Shown here: piece by piece, positions 1 through 11,432 of the stretch
Numbering within the stretch: position 1 is the first letter of the stretch
Layout of the letters: every line of letters begins with the position of its first letter
DNA from: Henckelia pumila
Lineage: Eukaryota; Streptophyta; Magnoliopsida; Lamiales; Gesneriaceae
Direction of reading: 5' to 3'
Assembly: GCF_033568475.1 (NCBI RefSeq)
Contig: NC_133121.1
Location: forward strand, 133,022,375-133,086,374
DNA: 64,000 bases
Made by a program: the position numbers and the translations under genes
Notes under the pieces: model-generated
Database searches by the model: none
What the model saw: only the letters and a program-made list of their open reading frames with translations
Told to the model about the DNA's origin: nothing

Positions 1-215
1 TACATACTTAAAAATAAATTAACACCCGAAGGCGTTGAGTTGAGCTGATCTCCCTGAAGAAAGCAAGATTCATACTCTAAAACAAATTAACACCCGAAGG
101 CGTTGAGCTGAGCTGAGCTTCCTACGGGGAGCAAGATACATACTTAAAAATAAATTAACACCCGAAGGCGTTGAGATAATCTGAGCTGCCGGAGTCGAGC
201 CGAGCTGCCAGAACC
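1..215. repeat. 68-bp tandem repeat, about 3 copies
   Basis: The block TAAATTAACACCCGAAGGCG recurs at about 15, 83 and 151, a period of 68 bp, separated by GAGCTGAGCT-like runs. It lies in the gypsy 3' untranslated region, between integrase and the unseen 3' LTR. The array may continue to the left of the window. Confidence 0.85.
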
Positions 216-299
216 GATCTGAGCTTCTGTAGCCGAGCTGAGCTGCCGGAGTCGGGATTCTGACCTAACCTGACTTATGTTCCCAGATTGCCTGAATTG

Positions 300-490
300 G
301 CTCCCGACCTGACCTAGACGATGTTACCCGAGAGCTTGAATAAGCTCCCGACCTGACCTGGATGATGTTACCCGAGAGCTTGAATAGACTACCGACCTGA
401 TCTGGATGATGTTACCCGAGAGCTTGAATAGTCTCCCGACCTAACCTAGATGAGGTTACCCGAGAGCTTGAATAGACTCCCGACTTGATC
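300..490. repeat. 44-bp tandem repeat, 4 copies
   Basis: The motif GATGTTACCCGAGAGCTTGA, with point variants, starts at 320, 364, 408 and 452, giving an exact 44-bp spacing. It is a second, unrelated minisatellite in the gypsy 3' region. Confidence 0.88.
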
Positions 491-529
491 TTCCCCTGCT
501 CCAAGTACTAAATGTGCTCAAGTTGAAAT

Positions 530-930
530 GTGACTAAGGTGATGAGCTGAACCAAAGTCAGGGGCCTAAGAGGCGTGACTAAGGTGATGAGCTTAACCAA
601 AGTCAGGGGCCTAAGAGGCGTGACTAAGGTGATGAGCTGAACCAAAGTCAGGGGCCTAAGAGGCGTGACTAAGGTGATGAGCTGAACCAAAGTCAGGGGC
701 CTAAGAGGCGTGACTAAGGTGATGAGCTGAACCAAAGTCAGGGGCCTAAGAGGCATGATTAAGGTGATGAGCTGAACCAAAGTCAGGGGCCTAAGAGGCG
801 TGACTAAGGTGATGAGCTGAACCAAAGTCAGGGGCCTAAGAGGCGTGACTAAGGTGATGAGCTGAAGACATGAGCTGAACCAAAGTCAGGGGCCTAAGAG
901 GCGTGACTAAGGTGATGAGCTGAAGACATC
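530..930. repeat. 45-bp tandem repeat, about 9 copies
   Basis: Units beginning GTGACTAAGGTGATGAGCTG start at 530, 575, 620, 665, 710, 755, 800, 845 and 903. The unit at 845 carries a 13-bp internal duplication and is 58 bp long. Because 45 is a multiple of three, the minus strand reads as an open 15-residue repeat peptide; this is a by-product of the array, not a gene. The copies are nearly identical, which suggests recent amplification. Confidence 0.95.
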
Positions 931-1019
931 AATATTTCTGAAAAAATAACTGCTTATAGATAAACATAGAAGGTATCTTGCATGGATTACAACTTAAAGA
1001 AAAATTGAACTTGCAACAT

Positions 1020-2139
1020 TTAAGAGTAATATTTGCGTAAATTGTAAGCGCTCCAAGGTCTCTTCAGCATCTTCCCATTTGAATCCTTCAAGTAGTAAGC
1101 ATCCGAACTGAGCCTCATCACCATCTTATATGGTCCTTCCCATTTAGGGTCGAGCTTCCTGACAGCCACCTCCTGAACTTTTCTCAGCACCAAATCTCCT
1201 ACCAAGAAGCCCTTTCTGCGCACCCGACGATTATAGGACCGAGCTATCATGTTCTTGTACGCCTCCATTCTGATGGCAAAAGCTTCTCTCTTTTCATCCA
1301 GGAAGTCTAAGTCTTCCATTCTCTTTTCTCCATTCTTCTCATCGTAGAAAATGATCCGAGCCGGCTCTTCTCCAATTTCTGCTGGCAAGACCGCCTCATT
1401 TCCATAAACCAGACTAAATGGAGTCTCTTCGGTCCCAATTTTTGGCGTAGTACGATATGACCATAACACGCTAGGGAGCTCTTCCACCCAATTTCCTTGA
1501 GCCCTTCCCAAGCGTGTCTTCAAACTTTGTACTAAGGATCGGTTAGTCACTTCCACCTGACCATTGCTTTGGGGATAATGGACAGAGGTGAAGTGTTGTT
1601 GGATCTTCATCTCTTTACACCATTCTTGCACCCGAGCTCCTTGAAATTGTCTTCCAAATGAGCTTCCTAGGTACCCCAAATATGCATACTATATTCTTCC
1701 ATATAAATTTCAGCACTCCCCCTTCAGTAATTCGAGCCATGGCCTCCGCCTCCACCCACTTAGAAAAGTAATCAATAGCGACCAACAAGAATTTCTTATG
1801 GGCTGGGGCCGAAGGGAAGAGACCCATAATATCCATTCCCTAGTGATCAAAAGGACACGCTGCCACGATTCCTTTCATTAACGCTGCTGGCTGATGCTGA
1901 AGTCTGCTATGTCGCTGACAACTGTCACAAAAAGTCACCAAATCTATGACACCTTTCAAAATAGTAGGCCAAAAATATCCCGCTAAGAGAACCTTATGGG
2001 CTAGAGAATAAGACCCCAAGTGATTGCCACAACACCCCTCGTGTATCTCCTTCAAGACATAATGAGCTTCCTTAGGGCCTAAACACTTGAGAAGAGGTCC
2101 AGAAAATGACCTCTTATAAAGAACTTCATCCACCATCAC
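1020..2139 (-). pseudogene. gypsy integrase, broken
   Basis: The N-terminal HHCC zinc-binding part lies at 1840-2139 (HEGCCGNHLG ... CDSCQRH). The catalytic core follows (MDIMGLFP, DYFSKWVEAEA; then NGRQFQGA-like and HPQSNGQVE-like motifs). The C-terminal part (VGDLVLRKV ... KWEGPYK) ends in a stop near 1020. An in-frame stop at 1840, where the family usually has Trp, and a frameshift near 1680 break the frame. The family inserts cDNA into chromosomes; this copy should be inactive. No chromodomain follows. Confidence 0.92.
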
Positions 2140-2154
2140 AAAGCGGAGACTCCT

Positions 2155-2949
2155 CTACTTCAACCGATATGCCTTCTTTGGATCCTTTGGTAACTCATCC
2201 TTCTCCATGTATTCCAAGAGCTCTTTTCTCCAATCACTCTCCTCCTGAGCTAATGGTACGAGCTCAGTAGAGGGTGTTAATTCCACTTGCACAACTACCT
2301 CCATGTTTTTCCAGTTATGAAGTGAACTAGTCATCTTGTCAAGAGAATCTGCTTTTTCATTGCTTTCCCTCGGAACTTGTTCAAACATTGCTTCATCGAA
2401 GAGACCCCGAGCTTCCTCTATTGCCCTCATGTATTCCTTCAACTTTTCATTTTTGACCTCATATGTTTCATTCATCTACTGAGCTACTAACTGCGAATCA
2501 GAGTAGAGGTGCACCCAAGCTGCCGCGGCTTGCTTTGCTGCTCGAAGACCGATTAACACAGCCTCATACTCTGCCTCATTATTAGAAGCTTGAAAATCCA
2601 ACCTAACTGCCAATCTGATCTCATCTCCACGAGGGGAGATCAAGGGCACCCCCACTCCACATCCTTCCCTATTAGAAGAACCATCAACGTATATTTTCCA
2701 AAAATCCTCTACTTCCCTATGTATCGTTTTGGCCAGGAAATCAGCTAACGCCTGAGCGTTAATAGCTGACCTTGGTTCATACTAGATGTCATACTCACTG
2801 AGCTTCGTAGTCCATTTCACCAATCTTCCCGAAATATCAACTCGAGTTAATATCCTCCCAATGGGGCTGTTGGTCAGCACCACAATAGGATGTGATAGAA
2901 AGTAAGGTCTGAGCTTCCTTGCTGTCATAACCAAGGCCAACGCTAGCTT
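2155..2949 (-). pseudogene. gypsy RNase H region, broken
   Basis: Translation continuous with RT shows an RNase H connection (LALALV, LVKWTTKLSEYDI) and then a second RNase H-like domain with YVDGSSN, NNEAEYEA and YSDSQLVAQ. Stops at about 2950, 2783, 2474 and 2155 interrupt it. A doubled RNase H arrangement is known in several plant Ty3 lineages. The domain degrades the RNA strand of the RNA-DNA hybrid during reverse transcription. Confidence 0.85.
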
Positions 2950-4001
2950 TTACACCTCCGAATACCAGAGTTCTGCACCCTTAAGGGCATGTGAGAAGAA
3001 ATAGATAGGGTGTTGAGCTGCTCCCTCCTGCCTAATAAGTACTGAGCTGACCGACCCTTCCAAAGCTGATAAATAGATGTACAATGGTTCACCAGAAATT
3101 GCCTTAGCCAACACAGGGCGTTCAGCTAAATAGCCTTTTAAGTCATCAAATGCCTTCCCGCATTCATCATCCCATTCAAATTTCTTAGCTTTACGAAGCA
3201 CTTTGAAGAAAGATAAACTTCTATGGGCTGATCTTGATATAAATCGAGACAAGGCTGCTATCCTTCCTGCCAACCTCTGAACTTCTTGCAAATTACGATG
3301 AGCAGACATGGATCGGATAGCCTGCACCTTCTCAGGATTGGCCTCTATGACCCTCTCAGTAACCATGTACCCCAGAAATTTACCTCCCCTAACTCCAAAT
3401 ACGCATTTCTTCGGATTGAGTTTTACCCGATACGCCCTCAAAGTCGAGAAAGTCTCCTCCAGATCGGCCAGCAATCTCACATCATCCTGAGATTTCACCA
3501 GGATATCATCCACATAGACTTCCACATTTCTGCCAATTTGGGAGGCGAACACTCTGTCCATTAACCTCTGATAAGTGGCCCCTGCATTCTTCAAACCAAA
3601 AGGCATCACTCTGTAACAAAAAGTTTCATGAGAGGTAGTGAAACTTACTTTGTCCTGATCTTCCTCCGCCAAAGAAATTTTGTGATACCCCTGATACGCA
3701 TCCATAAAGCATAAGTACTGATGACCTGCCGTAAAATCAACCAATTGATCTATTCGAGGCAGTGGATAACAATCTTTTGGACATGCCTTATTTAAGTCTC
3801 GAAAATCAACACACATCCTCCACTTGCCTGAACTCTTAGGGACAAGGACCACATTTGACAACCAGGTAGGGAACTGCACTTCCCTAATGTGACCTGCCCT
3901 AAGGAGCTCATCCACCTCTTTCTTAATAACTTTATCTTTTTCCGGTCCAAAGTGTCTCTTCTTCTATTTTATCGGTCTCACTCCCGCAAGAGTGTTGAGT
4001 C
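2950..4001 (-). pseudogene. gypsy reverse transcriptase
   Basis: An open stretch of 321 residues (2950-3915) carries the RT core: WRMCVDFRDLNKACPKD, PLPRIDQLVD, FMDAYQGYHKI, MPFGLKNAGATYQRLMD and the catalytic YVDDILVKS. Upstream, a stop near 3966 interrupts the run RPIK-stop-KKRHFGPEKDKV, then the copia LTR begins at 4007. On the other side of copia the same reading resumes as SAEIMVH (about 13320). This proves that one pol gene was split by the insertion. Confidence 0.95.
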
Positions 4002-4006
4002 GATGA
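4002..4006. repeat. target-site duplication GATGA (left)
   Basis: GATGA precedes the copia LTR at 4007 and recurs at 13314-13318, directly after the right LTR. A 5-bp duplication is typical of LTR-retrotransposon integration. Confidence 0.95.
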
Positions 4007-5873
4007 TGTTGGAAAACGTGTTCAGATCAATTAAAAATTGATACCCGGTGCAGCGGAAGTTTAAAATTTTATTTTATTATATGGAACGATTCCATATATG
4101 GGTATCAAAACTTTTACGATTAAATTTGTTCAAGTAAAAATAAAACACAGTTAAATTTTTACCTCGTCAAGCAAAGGCTTGATCGTGGACTCCAACAGAA
4201 TTTAATCTGCTCTTCTTGTAAATCCCGGGAACCGATGACAGTCACGATCTATCTCCGAAATTAGATCCACGAACGAAAAACAAAAACCCTCTGATTGACT
4301 GCACTAGAAATCAATCAGAAGTTTTACGTAGAGAATAAACAGATATGATCTGTTAATTCGATTTGTAATTTTTCACAAAAATCACAAGTCGAATTTTCTC
4401 TAAAAAGGGATAGAGGATTTCGAAAATCCCCTTGAAAATTCTAGAGTGTATTTTTGAAAATTGCAATATACAATGTGTCTAATTTTCGAACCCAACACCT
4501 TTATTTATAGATAATTTCTAGTTATAATTGTATCAGGACTCTAACTCCTTAAAGCCCACAATCCATAACTTAATCCCAACAAGCCAAGCCTGTTGTTATA
4601 GAAATTAATATAAAATTCATCGTGACTCCGATTGATAAACTGATTTCACCAATGTGCACAGAAACAATTTCTGCATCTTTTAGAGTCAAGATAATTTTTC
4701 TGAATTCTAATTCAGTGATTTCCAAAAATGCTCATCCCTATGTCATTTTAGGAAATCTCACTCCCTTTAGTTAAGAAGTCCAACTTCTCTTTCATTAAAT
4801 TTAACTATCTCTACGGGGTTTTAGTAATCCATTACTTGTGTAACCCTCAATAGTTTAGGAATACAGCTAGCCGTGGGCTCACAACTCCTTGTGACTCGGA
4901 ACAACAATTTCCGACTTACCCATCGAATCATGGTAAAAGCGCCTAGCAACATCGCCCCATGATTCCCTAGGTATTACTGATAGTGACTGCAAGAACCAGT
5001 AGATTTTGGTTAGCATACAGTACGGTCCCTTTATTCAAATATCCCGATCGAATCAACAACCATTGGTGCATCGAGAGTCGTTCGAGATTCGATAACTATG
5101 CTTAACATCTTGAAGATCTATTAGTGACATCGCATGTGTTACTAGGAAAACCCATTAACCAAAAACACATCATGTACTCTGGCCAGAGATTCGTCACACT
5201 AATATCTCCTCAGATCGCATAGGATATCCACAATCGCAAGTATGTGGTGAATCCTTGACAACAAAGCATCGACTCCTATATGTGTCGTAACTGTACCCAA
5301 TCCCGACACCTGATGACCCCAATAGAGTCGGTAAACGAGTCAAAGTACAGTACTAGCATATAGAGTCTCAATGGTGTTTCAAGTAATAAGGACTAATGGT
5401 GTACAACCAAAACCGCGGACTTTATCCACTCGATAAGTGATAACCACTTGGAAAGTCCGAATAGGGTAGTTCGATCATTCATCATATGAATATCCATTTG
5501 CATGCTTTGAACATCTCTATGTTCCATACCAATGAAACATGGTACTCGACATCGCAAATGCTAGTCTCAATCTCGAGCGATCCTTATCCTTATTTGCGGA
5601 CGGCTCAATTGACTAGGAACAATTTAGAATATACAGTGACTATAAGATGTGTTTCATGATAGCCATCCCCATGTGCTACCACATCTTACATACGCTATAG
5701 TATATTCAAGGTCTTTATCAAAAAAACAATAGTACATCATAATATAACAATATGAAGAAACATAAAGTCAATGCCATTATAAAAGTGTAAATTATATTAA
5801 ACAAAATATTGTTTTACATAGAGTCATAAAAGCCCTTAGCCACAAGTTGGCTAACCGGGCACCCACTCTTTCA
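4007..5873 (-). repeat. copia 3' LTR (1867 bp)
   Basis: Starts TGTTGGAAAACG and ends CCCACTCTTTCA. A minus-strand TATAAATA at 4502-4509 corresponds to the promoter TATA box of the partner LTR. It matches 11433-13313 throughout, with scattered substitutions and one 14-bp length difference. Confidence 0.97.
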
Positions 5874-5890
5874 ATCTCCCACTTGCCCTA
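5874..5890 (-). other. copia polypurine tract
   Basis: Directly inside the 3' LTR the minus strand reads GGGCAAGTGGGAGAT, a purine-rich run in the position where plus-strand DNA synthesis is primed. Confidence 0.8.
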
Positions 5891-5893
5891 AAG

Positions 5894-7405
5894 TCAACTA
5901 GTCATACTACGTAATCCCATTGCTTCGCGATGTTTGTCAAACAATGGTCCTGGCAAGGGCTTAGTAAGCGGATCAGCGATATTGTCTGTAGAGGTCACTC
6001 TCTCAACACTGATGTCTCCTCTTTCCACGATCTCCCGGATGATGTGGTATTTCCTGAGTACGTGTTTGGACTTCTGATGAGACCTTGGTTCCTTTGCCTG
6101 AGCAACGGCACCCGTGTTGTCACAGTACACCGGGACTGGACCAACAGCTTCAGAAATTACACCCAACTCTTGGATGAATTTCCTTATCCAAACCGCCTCT
6201 TTAGCAGCAGCTGATGCTGCAATGTATTCTGCCTCAGTGGTGGAATCCGCTGTGGTGTCCTGCTTGGAACTCTTCCAAGAGACAGCACCGCCATTGAGCA
6301 CGAATATAAATCCAGAGGTTGATTTTGAGTCATCCACGTCACATTGGAAGCTAGAGTCGGTATAGCCTTCCAACTTCAATTCTCTCCCTCCATAAACCAT
6401 GAATAAATTCTTAGTCCTTCGCAAGTACTTAAGAATATCCTTCACGGCTTTCCAATGCATTTGACCGGGATTGGCTTGGTATCTGCTCGTGACGCTCAGA
6501 GCATAGGCCACATCCGGTATGGTAAATATCATCCCATACATGATACTACCTATGGCTGACGCATATGGCACGTGTGTCATCTTCTCTATCTCTTCGTCAG
6601 TCTTGGGACACATAGACTTGGATAGAGAAACTCCATGACACATAGGTAGATGTCCTCTCTTGGACTCATCCATAGAAAACCTTTTCAATATGGTGTCGAT
6701 GTAGGTTGATTGAGTGAGTCCTATCATTCTTTTAGATCTATCTCTATAGATCTGAATTCCTAGAATATAGGATGCCTCACCTAAATCCTTCATCGAGAAT
6801 CTACCTGATAACCATATCTTTGTTGACTGCAACATCCCTACATCATTCCCCATGAGTAGGATGTCATCAACATAAAGTACTAAGAATGTTACCGCATTCT
6901 TAACTACTTTTTTGTACACGCATGGTTCCTCCGGGTTCTTGATAAAACCAAAATTCTTTATCGTTTCATCAAATTTCTGGTTCCAACTTCTTGATGCTTG
7001 TTTGAGACCATAGATTGATCTCTGAAGCTTGCATACCTTATGCTCGCTTTCCATGGATGTGTATCCCTCAGGCTGCATCATATAGATCTCTTCCTTAATG
7101 TTTCCATTAAGAAATGCAGTCTTTACATCCATTTGTCATATCTCATAGTCATACCATGCTGCTATGGCAATAAGGATTCTTATGGACTTGAACATTGCGA
7201 CTGGTGAAAAGGTTTCATCATAGTCAACTCCTTGTCTTTGAGTATAACCTTTTGCCACCAATCGTGCCTTGTAGGTCAATACCTTTCCATCAGGCCCAAG
7301 CTTTTTCTTGTAGATCCATTTGCATCCAATTGGAACAATTCCATCGGAAGGATCTACTAAAGACCAAACTTGGTTAGAATGCATCGAGTCTATTTCCGAT
7401 TGCAT
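5894..7405 (-). pseudogene. copia reverse transcriptase and RNase H
   Basis: The 5' part (7136-7405) has the RT start: WIYKKKLGPDGKV, YKARLVAKGYTQ and FSPVAMFKSIR. An in-frame TGA at 7133-7135, where Trp is usual (YEI-W-QMDVKTAFLNG), separates it from 7132-5894. That part carries the Ty1-type catalytic motif LYVDDILLMGND, then RNase H with GYTDSSFQ, STSGFIFVLNGGAVSW and STTEAEYIA, and ends DPLTKPLPGPLF. The copia RT is distinct from the gypsy RT at 2950-4001. Confidence 0.95.
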
Positions 7406-8181
7406 AGCTTCAAGCCATTCGAATCCGCATCAGAAATTGCTTCCTTGAAGTTTCTTGGATCACATCCAATGTCGGGTTCACTTTGATCCCCTTCAAGAAA
7501 AAGACCATATCTAATAGGAGGCCTAGAAGTCCTCTCGGATCTCCTAGTAATAGGCGTGTCTTGTGATGATTCTTGAGGTGTAGGATCGCTATTTTGTAAC
7601 TCGGGTTCTTCTCGAATTTCTTTGAGTTCCATCATCTTGCCTTTCTTATCCAATAAGAACTCCTTCTCCAAGAAGGTGGCATTCCTTGAAACAAACACTT
7701 TTGTTTCAGCAGGATGATAGAAATAATATCCGATTGAATTCTTCGGATACCCTACAAAATAACATAAGATGGATCGACTATCCAACTTATCTCCCACTGT
7801 CTTCTTCACGTAAGCAGGACATCCCCAAATCCTCAAGTACGAATACTTAGGAGTTTTGCCATTCCATAACTCGTATGGTGTTTTATCTACTGCTTTAGTG
7901 TGGACATTGTTTAACAACAATACCGCCGTTTCAAGCGCGTAGCCCCAAAACGAAGGTGGGAGCTCAGTGAAGCTCATCATGGATCGAACCATGTCCAACA
8001 AAGTTCGATTGCGACGCTCCGAAACACCATTAAGCTGAGGTGTCATAGGAGGAGTCCACTGAGAGAGAATCTCATTCTCTTTTAGATAGTCCAAAAACTC
8101 GGTACTTAAGTATTCTCCACCTCGATCCGATCGAAGTGCCTTAATACTTTTACCTAGTTTGTTTTCTACTTCAGCCTTGAA
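7390..8181 (-). pseudogene. copia integrase core
   Basis: Continuing after a stop at 8182-8184, the frame reads ALRSDRGGEYLS, then TPQLNGVSERRNRTLLDM, WGYALETAVLLLN and YELWNGKTP, with the WGCPAYV and FVGYP motifs further on. These are hallmarks of Ty1/copia integrases. The frame ends at 7390; the following RT segment lies in another frame, so a frameshift occurred at about 7400-7430. Confidence 0.93.
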
Positions 8182-8778
8182 TTATTTGAACTTTTCAAAT
8201 GCTTCAGACTTATATTTCATTAAATATAAATACCCATACCTAGAATGATCATCAGTAAAGGTAATGAAGTAGGTGTTGCCACATTTAGTACCAATCCTAA
8301 ATGGACCGCAAACATCTGTATGGATCAAATCCAACAGATTTTGACTACGCTCAGGTTTTCCTTTGAAAGGAGATTTAGTCATTTTTCCCTTTAGGCAGGA
8401 CTCACAAGTAGGTAGAGAGTTAATATCAGACATATCAAACATGCCCTCTCCCACTAGCTTGTTCATCCTCCTTGAGGAAATATGACCTAGCCTAGCATGC
8501 CAAAGGTTTGCCGGATTTTGACTATCGTCCTTCCTTTTAATTGTTGTTACCGGTTTATCAACATAATTAATTGGAACGTCTTTTAATTTTAAGCTATATA
8601 GATCGTTTTCAAGTTGTCCATTTCCAATCAAACATTCATTCTTGTAAATATTGCAAATCACATTCACAAAATTGCAAGAAAAATCATCTCTATCAAGCAT
8701 AGAAATAGATATAATATTTTTGACCAAATCCGGAACATATAAAACATCTCTAAAAAATAACTTAAAATTGTTCTGCAA
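8182..8778 (-). pseudogene. copia GAG-pre-integrase and integrase zinc finger
   Basis: Starts after the stop near 8794 with FFRDVLYVPDLVKNIISI, followed by LWHARLGHISSRRMNKL and CESCLKGKMTKSPF, the His and Cys ligands of the integrase zinc-binding domain. It ends HTDVCGPF ... TFTDDHSRYGYLYLM, the start of the catalytic core, then a single nonsense codon (FK-stop-FKAEVEN). Confidence 0.93.
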
Positions 8779-8793
8779 AACTAAATAAATGTC

Positions 8794-9798
8794 TCATATG
8801 GCTTTGGCTTCGACTCTAGAACCATTCCCGAGCCTTAGCTGGGTCTCACCCATCCTTAGCTTACGACTTCTTGTCATCACCTGCAAATCATTGAAAATGT
8901 GAGATCTACATCCGGTATCCAATACCCAAGAAGAAGTATTAAGCAAAACATTTATTTCAATGTAAAACATACCCTTTGCAGTTTGCAATTGTTCCAGGTA
9001 TTCCTTGCAGTTACGTTTCCAATGACCGGGTTTCTTGCAGTAATGGCAAACGTTTTCATCTTTTATCCCATTTGAAACCTTGGCCTTTCCCTTCTTATTT
9101 GGTACAATCTTCTTGGGCGGGGCAGAACATTTCTTACCCTTTCCACTTGGTCCTTTCTTAGAGTTAGAAGAAGAGCCAACCAAGAATACCGGTTTATCCT
9201 TCTTTAGTGTGGCTTCATATGTGACAAGCATATTGACCATCTCTTCAAGGGTGGCCTCTATTTTGTTCATATTGAAATTCATCACAAAACCGTCAAACGA
9301 TGAAGGAAGTGATAGAAACAACAAGTCCGCGCTAAGTTCATGCTCCAAAGTCAAGTCGAGTGTTACCAACTTTTCAATGAGCCCAATCATGCGCACCCCA
9401 TGCTCACGGACCGAAGTCCCATCTCGCATGCGGCTCGTCATGAGCTCTCTGACGGTGGCATACCTCTCTGATCTTGACTGAGCTCCAAAGAGTTCCTTGA
9501 GGTTCTTGTGAATGTCAGCAGCATTCACGGTATCCTCGAATCTCCTTTGAAGCTCATCAGACATCGAAGCCTGCATGTAGCATTTGGCCTTGATATCATG
9601 GTCCCACCATAAATCAAGTTTGGCCAACTCTTCCGTACTTGTATTAGCCAGGGCTTCCTTCGGAGGCGGCTTCTCTAACACGTAGAAAGCTTTTTCCGAA
9701 GTAAGAATAATTTTCAACTTACGGAACCATTTCGTATAGTTTGCGCCAGTCAATTTGTTTTGTTCGAGAATTGAAAACAGTGGATTACGAGAAGTCAT
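8794..9798 (-). pseudogene. copia gag with protease start
   Basis: 334 residues from MTSRNPLFSIL. The gag capsid-like part includes NYTKWFRKLKIIL and LFLSLPSSFDGFVMN. It is followed by a basic linker, a CCHC zinc knuckle (CHYCKKPGHWKRNC) and the aspartic-protease active site WVLDTGC. A TGA stop after RVEAKAI interrupts the protease. Gag forms the particle that packages element RNA. Confidence 0.94.
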
Positions 9799-11420
9799 TG
9801 TAATAGTATACTGAAAAGGAAACAGACAATAATCAATGATTGTTTAATTAATTTACTAAGACATAAAATATGGCGAATTTTAATTTTATGAACTACACTC
9901 CCACTATTTTAACGATTTCACTACCCTCTAGTGAAAATGGAAAACTGTTTTCCTTAGTGAGAACATGGAGTCCAATTGACAAATCATGATCCCGAATAAT
10001 ATCAGTCAACCATAATTTTCAAAAGGTAGAGCCCAATTACTTCCAAAGTAACCCCCATGTTTTTACCTCATGTCCAATAAGGGTCCAATAATATGACGTC
10101 GTTTATTGTGACATGTCAAGATAACCCATCAATATTAAGTTGTCATGGACGGTCGCCATGTGGATCCCCAATAATATGAGCCAATCCCATGGGAGTTCCA
10201 CCCAACTTACAACATGTGTCGATCCAATGTACAACTTTTCGATGAACGGGCCCCCCCAATAATATGAGCCGGACCGTATCCGCGGGTAGCATCTCATACA
10301 TTGATCGTTGATGGAAGGTAGGAATATTTAAACAATATTTAAATTCCCTTTTTATTAATCTTGATATCAATTTTAAATCATATTTAAAATGAGGGATTTT
10401 TAATTTTGAAAATTTGTCTCATCATGCAATTTATGTATGCTTGCGGGATTCATACAATTTAGTCTAAACATGCATACATCAATAATATCATATATTATTT
10501 AAGGATGATCGATCCCATTAACTAATCGACCCGTGGTTGCCAATCACGAGTCTAAGTCCAATCCTAGGTGATATGCAAGTATGCAATGCAATCCTATTAC
10601 ATTGAGCTTCCAATTTACATTTTTTCGGTCTTCATTGTCTGCTGGGCCCACCATTTCTTCAAATCTTTGTCTCCCACTAAGTCTAATAAATTTACAATAA
10701 ATTTCGATGACAAATATGGGATACATTTTTAGGGGTGGGAACGGGCTATAAACCAGGCCCATTTTTATTACATATGACAATCATATTGGGCTATAAACCA
10801 AGCCCATTAATAAACACCAACAACAATAAGACAAATGTAAATCACCTAACATACACCTAAAATATTGGTCATGGCAATCGATCATCCTTTATCCATTAAT
10901 TAATTCAATAATTAAATAATTGGATAAACATGCAAAGGCATCATAATTTAAAAGATAAAATCATATTTTATCTTATCCATCCATAAGATCATATCTTATC
11001 ATCAATTGTACCAAAATAATTAATTTTATAAAATTTAATTTAACGGATAAAATTTATAAATTTTCCAAAAATTCAAATTTATCCAAAAATCAATTTTAAA
11101 ATTTTCGGACTCGAACAATTCGATCCGATGCCTCGTGAACCAATCAAAAACAATTTTCGATCGGATCAAAAACTAGAATTTCAAAAAATTAAAATTTTAA
11201 TTAAAAATAATTTTTCCGGGCTGCCCGGGACAATCCCGGGCAGCCCGCGCCCCAAAAAGGGGCCCGGGCTGGGCAGCGAAGTTCGCTGCCCTGGGCAGCG
11301 ACGTTCACTGCCCGATTTGCCCATTAAAATTCAATTTTAAATTTTCGTTTTGTTTCAAAAACCGAGGCTTAAAAATTTTGTACAATCGATTAATTTAATC
11401 GTTTGATCTGAGCAACCTGT
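9799..11420 (-). other. copia 5' leader between PBS and gag
   Basis: About 1.6 kb of AT-rich DNA without a supported gene. It contains repeated CCAATAATATGAGCC (about 10168 and 10256) and a duplicated GGGCTATAAACCA (about 10743 and 10788). Near the LTR lies an isolated GC-rich block with strong inverted repeats (11217-11313). Confidence 0.7.
11217..11247. other. perfect GC hairpin in the copia leader
   Basis: Arms of 14 nt (CGGGCTGCCCGGGA, and its exact complement at 11234-11247) enclose a 3-nt loop. Two further palindromes follow: GGCAGCGAA/TTCGCTGCC at 11272-11290, and an imperfect one at 11293-11313. The surroundings are very AT-rich, so this is a strong local RNA structure about 120-220 nt downstream of the 5' LTR in the element transcript. 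Confidence 0.9.
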
Positions 11421-11431
11421 CTCTGATACCA
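11421..11431 (-). other. copia primer-binding site (initiator tRNA-Met)
   Basis: The minus strand reads TGGTATCAGAG one base after the 5' LTR. This matches the classic plant copia PBS complementary to the 3' end of initiator tRNA-Met. Confidence 0.92.
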
Positions 11432-11432
11432 C

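Noticed and set aside
508-825. 105-codon minus-strand ORF with a 15-residue repeat
   Set aside because: Produced by the 45-bp minisatellite, whose unit is a multiple of three; no gene signals.
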